Assembly: GCA_021772735.1 (NCBI GenBank)
Contig: JAJFLK010000401.1
Span: forward strand, 1-11,364
From: Candidatus Sumerlaeota bacterium
Lineage (GTDB): Bacteria > Sumerlaeota > Sumerlaeia > MVZB01 > JAJFLK01
Direction: 5' to 3'
DNA: 11,364 nucleotides
The position numbers were made by a program, and so were the translations under genes. Below, piece after piece: positions 6,824 through 11,364 of the stretch (the first letter of the stretch is position 1; every line of letters begins with the position of its first letter). The notes below the pieces were generated by a model. It searched no databases. It was not told where the DNA came from and worked only from the letters and a program-made list of their open reading frames with translations.

Positions 6824-9277
6824 TTACTTGTTGCCGTGCGAGGCCACCGTGTCGCCCTCCGTAGCGCCCTCGACCTCGAAATGGATGAATGGACCCGAAG
6901 AGACCTGCCAATAGCCCTGCTTCATCCCCTCGATTAGCTGCTCATCGGTCACTTTGTCGACGTCATCCGTGCCGGTGCGGATCATCAAGCGCGGATAACC
7001 GGGTTCGCCGAGCAGGCTCATGCGCGCCGCGCTCAGAGGGGCCGGAATGTAGAATCGATCACGCAGCGTGCTGATGAAGAAAAAATCCTTCTCGTATCCG
7101 AAGCTCCAGTTCTCCCGATCCGGGAAGACATTAATCGCATCGATCTCGGTATCGATGTCGTCTTTGAGATCTTCGAAGGCCATCTCATAGACATTGCGTT
7201 TGGGGGCGTAAAAATATCCGTCCCAATCCGAGTATGGATTGGCAGATTCAATCAACGCTCCGGGATATAGCCGGCGCAGCGTGTCGAGGAATTCCGTCGC
7301 TGTTTTTGCCCTGTTCCACTGGTTGCGCGCCGTCTGCGGATCGGGCGCATCTGGGCCGACGGGATAGATGAGAAACGAGCCCCAATCGGGCCGGCCCGGC
7401 AGCCAGGTGCGGAATCCCCGGCTGGTTTTGATTTGATCTTCGAGCGCGAGGGATTTGACAGCGGGCGCCAGGTCTGTAAGCACTTCGAAATCGCCCGAGA
7501 CCAGCCAGTCGATGCCTTCGCCGGCGGCCATCAGGACGACTTCCTCGGCGGTCAGCGCGCAGCCACGGGTCGCGCGGGTCATCGCGCCGATCTGCGCCCC
7601 CTGCCAGCCGTCGGTCGGGTTGGATCGTTTCAGGGAGATTGTAACTTCGTCGTCTCTGCCCCACAGGACGGCGACGGATTCGACACGATTGTCATATTCG
7701 GGTCCGGCCGTCGCGGCCAGCGACCACTTGCCTTCGGTCACCGAATTGAAGCTCGCCAATTCGATTGTCGATCCTCCGCGAGAGACGTAGAAGCTTTCCT
7801 GATAACCGGTCGGATGGATGATGCTTTCGAAGAGCGCGCGCTTGGACGGAGCAATCGGATTGATTTGGACCCGGCCGACGAGCGGTTCGCCGGAATCGGC
7901 GTCGACCACATGGACCGTAAGCCGTGCCGGAGGGCCGATGTTGATGTCGTGCTCCAGTTCCGTTCCCGGGTGCAGGATCGGCGCCAGGGGCATCATCCGG
8001 GCGAATCGGGAGCGGGATGCGGAGGCGACGGCATATCGCGCCTCGGGCAGACCAAGCTCGCTATTGACATACATCATCGGAAGCAGAACCGAATACCGTC
8101 CGTCGGCGTCGGGCTGAACGCGCGTAAAAAGACGAACCTGGGTCCGGCCCTCGGAGTCCGGATCGTAGGAGTAGATCTCAACCTTGCCTTCATCCGTCGC
8201 CTCGTCGGTCTCCTTGACAACCAGCCGGCCATAGAGCCGGGCGAATCCCGTCTCTCCCGTGCCGCGAATCTCGTCGACACGGCGGAAAATCTGATCTGTC
8301 ACGTCCGAATAATCGCCCCCGGAGAAAAACATCCACCGGCTTTTGAGCGACAGCTTGTTTCCGTCGGCGTCTGTTTTGTATGGGGCGGTGCGGGTGATGT
8401 TCGCGCGGAACCATCCGTGCATCGCGCCTTCAAACGTCGCCATGCCGATCGACATTTCTGCGGCGCGAACGGCGAACCAGGCGACTTCCTGAATCCGCCC
8501 TTCGGTCGGCGAGGAGACGCCATACTTGGGCGCGATGACCTGGCCCGGCCCCCAATCCGCAAAATCGCTGACGAGCACAAGCCTCGTGGCGTTCAGGATT
8601 TCGGTTTCAATCTCGACCCGAGTCTCACCGGGCGCGAGCCAATAGGTGGTCTGGACCGTTGCCGTCTCGTGCCCTGGCGCCGGCGCGCGCAGACGCAGGC
8701 CGACCGCCCGTCCCTTCCCATCTGCGCGGTCTCTCCGGACGAACTTCGCTTCGGTGTATTCGATTTCGCCGCCTTCTCCTGTTACCCCGACGGCCTGGCT
8801 GAACGACTTGAGCGTATCGGCCCGGTGATCCTCGGTCATCACATCGATCAAGGCGCCGAGTGGGCGCTTTTGCACCGGCTTGCTCGGGACCGAAGGCGTC
8901 ACGTCCGGCATCGGCTCGATCGAGGCGAAGACAAGCGTGAGGTAGTTGTTGCTCAGAACGTAATCGCCCCTCCGGCTCTCGGCGAACGGCCCGCCCGGAA
9001 CTTCATACAGGTGCTCGATCACGCGGATCGACGCGTCGGCAATTGCCAACGGCGGCATGCCCCGATGCAAATTGATCTCGTTGGCGGCCGCTTGGACCTC
9101 CGTGGCGTTTATCGTCTCCGATGCGCCCGGGCTTTTTGCGCCCGATCGGACGCATGCGCCCAGAAATAGGGTCAGCGCGAGCAGGCCGGTCATGCGTGCG
9201 GCGCGCGCGGCCGTCGAGCCTCTCGAAATGCGCCTCTTGGCCGGGGTTGGTTCATCACTCCTGGTTGGCAACGTCAT
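6824..9277 (-). CDS. Lipoprotein with degenerate CehA/McbA (PHP-type) domain, truncated by a stop
   Basis: About 817 residues from ATG 9277. A long basic N-terminus leads into a lipoprotein signal (LALTLFLGAC, lipid cysteine at residue 42), so it is membrane-anchored facing the periplasm or outside. Residues about 70-440 are beta-rich with a 'GDYVLSNNYLTLVFA' start common in large CehA-like secreted proteins. A carboxypeptidase-regulatory-like strand set follows (ARLTVHVVDADSGEPLVGRV, about 451-470), then a PHP-like region from about 555. CehA/McbA enzymes carry D-L-H-x-H-T, T-D-H-N, a late H-P-R and S-D-x-H metal ligands; here these places read AQIGAMT, SGDFE, ANPYS and RMSLLGEPG. The metal site therefore looks lost while the scaffold (ITSRGF-like loop, GYPR, 'SSGPF', 'GATEGDTV') is kept. 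The frame stops at TAA 6826-6824 about 113 codons short of the natural end. GGAGAG lies just before ATG 9277; the ATG at 9193 is an alternative start. It heads the operon with the ABC genes. Confidence 0.8.
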   Translation of the reverse strand: MTLPTRSDEPTPAKRRISRGSTAARAARMTGLLALTLFLGACVRSGAKSPGASETINATEVQAAANEINLHRGMPPLAIADASIRVIEHLYEVPGGPFAESRRGDYVLSNNYLTLVFASIEPMPDVTPSVPSKPVQKRPLGALIDVMTEDHRADTLKSFSQAVGVTGEGGEIEYTEAKFVRRDRADGKGRAVGLRLRAPAPGHETATVQTTYWLAPGETRVEIETEILNATRLVLVSDFADWGPGQVIAPKYGVSSPTEGRIQEVAWFAVRAAEMSIGMATFEGAMHGWFRANITRTAPYKTDADGNKLSLKSRWMFFSGGDYSDVTDQIFRRVDEIRGTGETGFARLYGRLVVKETDEATDEGKVEIYSYDPDSEGRTQVRLFTRVQPDADGRYSVLLPMMYVNSELGLPEARYAVASASRSRFARMMPLAPILHPGTELEHDINIGPPARLTVHVVDADSGEPLVGRVQINPIAPSKRALFESIIHPTGYQESFYVSRGGSTIELASFNSVTEGKWSLAATAGPEYDNRVESVAVLWGRDDEVTISLKRSNPTDGWQGAQIGAMTRATRGCALTAEEVVLMAAGEGIDWLVSGDFEVLTDLAPAVKSLALEDQIKTSRGFRTWLPGRPDWGSFLIYPVGPDAPDPQTARNQWNRAKTATEFLDTLRRLYPGALIESANPYSDWDGYFYAPKRNVYEMAFEDLKDDIDTEIDAINVFPDRENWSFGYEKDFFFISTLRDRFYIPAPLSAARMSLLGEPGYPRLMIRTGTDDVDKVTDEQLIEGMKQGYWQVSSGPFIHFEVEGATEGDTVASHGNK

Positions 9278-9491
9278 CTCTCCGTATCTCAAGTTTGAAT
9301 TCTCATGCCGCGTAAAAGCCGGGGCGAAACTGCCGAGCGTATGGGCTGCGCTGTTCACGCCTACTATCGACCCCAACCTCGGCGCCAAGGTTTGCTTCTA
9401 TCTGCCCGGCCCGCGCGAGGGATAGGGTCGCCCGGAATTAATTCGTCAGGCCAGGGTTCGCCGGGCGGGCCTCAGACAGCCATGCGCAAAG

Positions 9492-9515
9492 AACCCGGCG
9501 CGGGGGCCGGGTTTT
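9492..9515 (+). terminator. Hairpin with T-run (intrinsic terminator-like)
   Basis: AACCCGGC (9492-9499), a 6-base loop GCGGGG, GCCGGGTT (9506-9513) and two more T make a perfect 8-bp GC-rich stem ending in TTTT on the plus strand. It stands between the divergent genes and just before the DacB-like promoter, so it would stop plus-strand transcripts coming from antisense to the lipoprotein gene. On the minus strand it is followed by CTTT only, so termination of minus transcripts is less likely. Confidence 0.6.
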
Positions 9516-9531
9516 CATAGAGCCAGCTAGG

Positions 9532-9561
9532 TTGACAAAGAATCAACGGGGGGTCAATCAT
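9532..9561 (+). promoter_or_regulatory. Sigma70-like promoter of the DacB-like gene
   Basis: TTGACA (9532-9537) is a perfect -35 box. AATCAT (9556-9561), 18 bases later, matches four of six bases of the -10 consensus. Transcription would start near 9568, giving a leader of about 125 bases before ATG 9693. An inverted repeat GTTGA/TCAAC overlaps the -35 box and could bind a regulator. Confidence 0.5.
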
Positions 9562-9692
9562 AACCCCTGTGCGGCCAGAACCTTCCGCGCCCTGGGCCGC
9601 TGAAATCACATCGATTTGCCGACTTGCTTCTTATGCGAACACACGACCGAATGCCGACCTGTGCAAGGAGCTCCCGGCCGACGTTCAGGGAC

Positions 9693-11237
9693 ATGCCCCC
9701 CTCCCTGCGTGCCATGCGGACCATAAAGCTTCGGAGCCGCCTGATTGCCGCCGCGCTGATCTGCATCGTATGGTTCGGGGCGCTGCCGAATGTTTACGGC
9801 GCCGATCCGGTCTCCCGCGCTGTCAATTCATACGATCAGCTGGGCGCGAAAATCCGAGACAGAATTGATGGATTGGATTGGTCTGGCGGGAAAGTTCGGG
9901 CGTATGTTTCCGATCTCGGCGATCGGGTGACGATCCTTGATTTGGATGCGGACCTGAGTTCTCCACCCGGCGAAGCGCAGAAACTGTTTCTTTCGGCTGC
10001 TGCGCTCCGGACTCTGAGCCGCGATTTTCGGTTCACGACCGAGCTGGCGCTCAGGGGCGATGTGGAGAAGAAGACCTTGACCGGGGCTCTGATCGTACGC
10101 GGCACCGGGGATCCAACGCTGGGGCTGGACGAAGCCGACAAGCTTTTTGAGCGATGGGTGAACATCATCCGGGATCGAAAGATACGCGTGATCCAGGGGC
10201 CGCTCGTCCTCGACGCGCTGGCTTTCGACAATCAGACGTTTGCTCCGGGCTGGCAGCTCGACCTGATGGGCAGCCCGGCCTTGCCCGAAATCTCGGCTTT
10301 GAATTTGAATGGCAACTGCGTTGAGATTCATTGGCGCTCGGACCGCAAAGTGGGCGCGGTCGCCCGATACCGCACGCGGCCCGATCTTGAGGAATTCTTC
10401 TTCGTCTCCAATAACGTACGGATCGTCGGGCGAGACGTCGTCGGCACTCGGAGCTGGTTCCGTACCCAAGGCACCGAGCTCCTGAACGCCGCCGGTGAGC
10501 TGACAGCCAGGACCGAGCCCATCGATCAGGTCGGCGTCGGCGTGCCTGCGGTCTACTTCGGCGAGACCTTCAAGGCCGCGCTGGGCGACCGCCGGGTCAA
10601 GGTCGAAGGCGAGGTTCGTATTCTGGACGGCGTCAACGCCGCTAAAGCCACTGCGGATACGGTCGAGCTTCTCCACGTTCATCACTCGGCCGATCTCGCC
10701 TCGATCATTGCCCGGATGATCCGCGAGAATCGGACACTTGACGCCGAGGCAATTCTGAAAACTCTGGGCAGCCGCCGGTCGGGCCGTGCGGGTTCATTCG
10801 CTGATGGCGCCGAAGCCGTGACCGCATTCCTGCGAGATAACGGACTGCCGGCTTCGGGCATGGTCGTGATTGATGGCTCGGGTATGAGTTCACTGAATCG
10901 GGCAACGCCGCTCCAGATCATGAGTGTTATCCGCCATCTTGAAGGCAGCCTGGGCGCCGACGAATTCGAATCGTGGTTCCGCACCGAAATGCCCCGCGAG
11001 GCCACAGGTCAGGGGCCGATCGAGGGTTCCGAATTCCCCGTTCCCCGCCTGGCCGGGCTCAGAGTCCTGATGAGCCCGATGGATTCGGGATACAGCGCCG
11101 TGGGCTGGGTCCGGAATCGTTTCGGTCGCAGGTTGCATTTCGTCTTCCTTGTCTCCGGCTCGCGCGTGCCGCCCTCGGTTCTTGGGACGCAGGTCGGCGG
11201 GCTGATCGAGGCTATCGCCGAATCAGGTATCCGCTGA
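9693..11237 (+). CDS. dacB: DacB/PBP4-like (peptidase S13 fold) protein lacking penicillin-binding motifs
   Basis: About 514 residues, close to normal for DacB/PBP4, a periplasmic D-Ala-D-Ala carboxypeptidase/endopeptidase. A signal peptide is clear (basic start, then LIAAALICIVWFGALPNVYG, cleavage before ADP). Family landmarks are easy to follow: 'AAALRTLSRDFRFTTEL', 'RGTGDPTLGLDE', 'LVLDALAFDNQTFAPGW', 'ALNLNGNCVEI', 'VVIDGSGMSSLNRATP'. But all three active-site motifs are altered. S-x-x-K reads EAQK (residues 94-97, the nucleophile Ser replaced by Glu); S-x-N reads NRT (346-348); K-T-G reads LMS (459-461). On family knowledge it should neither bind penicillin nor cleave peptide, and may be a peptidoglycan-binding or regulatory protein. 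The start is uncertain: ATG 9693 (AGGG 2 bases before), ATG 9714 (no binding site) or upstream ATG/TTG; all keep the signal peptide. It probably shares a transcript with the gene at 11274. The fold is confident; loss of activity is inference from residues. Confidence 0.85.
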   Translation: MPPSLRAMRTIKLRSRLIAAALICIVWFGALPNVYGADPVSRAVNSYDQLGAKIRDRIDGLDWSGGKVRAYVSDLGDRVTILDLDADLSSPPGEAQKLFLSAAALRTLSRDFRFTTELALRGDVEKKTLTGALIVRGTGDPTLGLDEADKLFERWVNIIRDRKIRVIQGPLVLDALAFDNQTFAPGWQLDLMGSPALPEISALNLNGNCVEIHWRSDRKVGAVARYRTRPDLEEFFFVSNNVRIVGRDVVGTRSWFRTQGTELLNAAGELTARTEPIDQVGVGVPAVYFGETFKAALGDRRVKVEGEVRILDGVNAAKATADTVELLHVHHSADLASIIARMIRENRTLDAEAILKTLGSRRSGRAGSFADGAEAVTAFLRDNGLPASGMVVIDGSGMSSLNRATPLQIMSVIRHLEGSLGADEFESWFRTEMPREATGQGPIEGSEFPVPRLAGLRVLMSPMDSGYSAVGWVRNRFGRRLHFVFLVSGSRVPPSVLGTQVGGLIEAIAESGIR

Positions 11238-11273
11238 TTCGTTTTCGCCGCGTATGCGAAACTCTGGATTCCA

Positions 11274-11364
11274 ATGAAGCGCCCATTCCCGTCTTCCTTG
11301 TTCACCTTTGTTCTTGTGCTCTTCGGGCTCTGCCTTATATCAGGCTTGGCGCAGGCCGATCGTG
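11274..11364 (+). CDS. Exported protein, N-terminal fragment (3' end outside window)
   Basis: An open frame of 30 codons runs to the window edge. It encodes a classic Sec signal peptide: M-K-R start, hydrophobic core (TFVLVLFGLCLISGL), and cleavage site A-Q-A before D. It starts 36 bases after the DacB-like stop on the same strand, so it is likely the next gene of that operon. The binding site is weak (TGGA 5 bases upstream). A 7-codon frame from ATG 11254 ends in a TGA that overlaps this ATG (ATGA), which could couple translation. Nothing of the mature protein is visible, so no function can be given. Confidence 0.6.
   Translation, partial: MKRPFPSSLFTFVLVLFGLCLISGLAQADR

Larger units (their letters stand above)
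9278..9692. other. Divergent intergenic region between the CehA-like and DacB-like genes
   Basis: About 415 bases between two divergent genes. Going right from the lipoprotein start: CGCCCGG (9429-9435) pairs with CCGGGCG (9461-9467) across a 25-base spacer; a palindrome GAATTAATTC sits at 9435-9444; a hairpin with T-run lies at 9492-9515; and a promoter with a perfect TTGACA at 9532. An inverted repeat GTTGA/TCAAC (9531-9535 and 9543-9547) overlaps the -35 box and might be an operator. The minus-strand frame is open up to TTG 9388 but has no ribosome binding site there. I see no convincing gene or minus-strand promoter in this stretch. Confidence 0.5.

Noticed and set aside
7433..9169. A 578-codon open frame on the plus strand, antisense to the CehA-like gene
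   Set aside because: It is a mirror of a well-supported coding gene in GC-rich DNA, has no family resemblance, and its composition is rich in Arg, Gly and Ala like typical shadow frames.
9828..10685. A 285-codon minus-strand frame inside the DacB-like gene
   Set aside because: The plus strand carries clear DacB family landmarks over the whole span; the minus frame shows none and has no plausible binding site that I can see.
11254..11277. A 7-codon leader frame overlapping the start of the last gene
   Set aside because: It has no visible binding site and such short frames arise by chance; I mention it only as a possible coupling element.
1..11364. CRISPR arrays, insertion sequences, tRNA or rRNA genes
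   Set aside because: I saw no regularly spaced repeats, transposase-like frames, terminal repeats or RNA gene signatures.

Overview
The window looks like chromosomal DNA of a GC-rich Gram-negative bacterium. It encodes two lipoproteins with clear lipoboxes, a periplasmic PBP4-type protein and another Sec-exported protein. It holds remnants of what looks like a type VI secretion (T6SS) accessory cluster. I cannot place the species. Myxobacteria-like or other deltaproteobacterial or planctomycete-like lineages are compatible with the families seen, but this is only an impression. I see no mobile element, CRISPR array, tRNA or rRNA.

Layout: (1) Positions 1-4416, minus strand, read right to left, carry three linked genes. 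First is a protein-kinase-like protein with no recognisable catalytic residues (2143-4416). Overlapping its stop by one base is an FHA / Clp-N / TagH-like protein (293-2143). After 51 bases comes the start of a small lipoprotein in the position where T6SS clusters usually carry TssJ (1-241, cut by the window edge). In well-studied T6SS, a kinase (PpkA) phosphorylates an FHA protein to trigger assembly. Here the kinase fold seems kept but the chemistry lost, and a ClpV-type N-domain is fused to the FHA protein. (2) Positions 4660-9277, minus strand, are a second operon: a large lipoprotein related to the CehA/McbA branch of PHP phosphoesterases (6824-9277), its C-terminal piece cut off by an in-frame TAA (6482-6823), an ABC-2-type ATPase (5490-6479) and its permease (4660-5493). 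The last two overlap by four bases, and the ATPase starts 2 bases after the stop of the broken lipoprotein reading frame. (3) Positions 9278-9692 are a divergent intergenic region with a strong hairpin-plus-T-run and a sigma70-like promoter. (4) Positions 9693-11364, plus strand, hold a DacB/PBP4-like protein that has lost all three penicillin-binding motifs, then the start of another exported protein.

The most striking theme is three neighbouring proteins (kinase-like, PHP-like, PBP4-like), each of which keeps its family fold signature but lacks the active-site residues. The second clear observation is the in-frame nonsense codon at 6824-6826. The same-frame sequence after it still reads as family-like protein for 113 codons.
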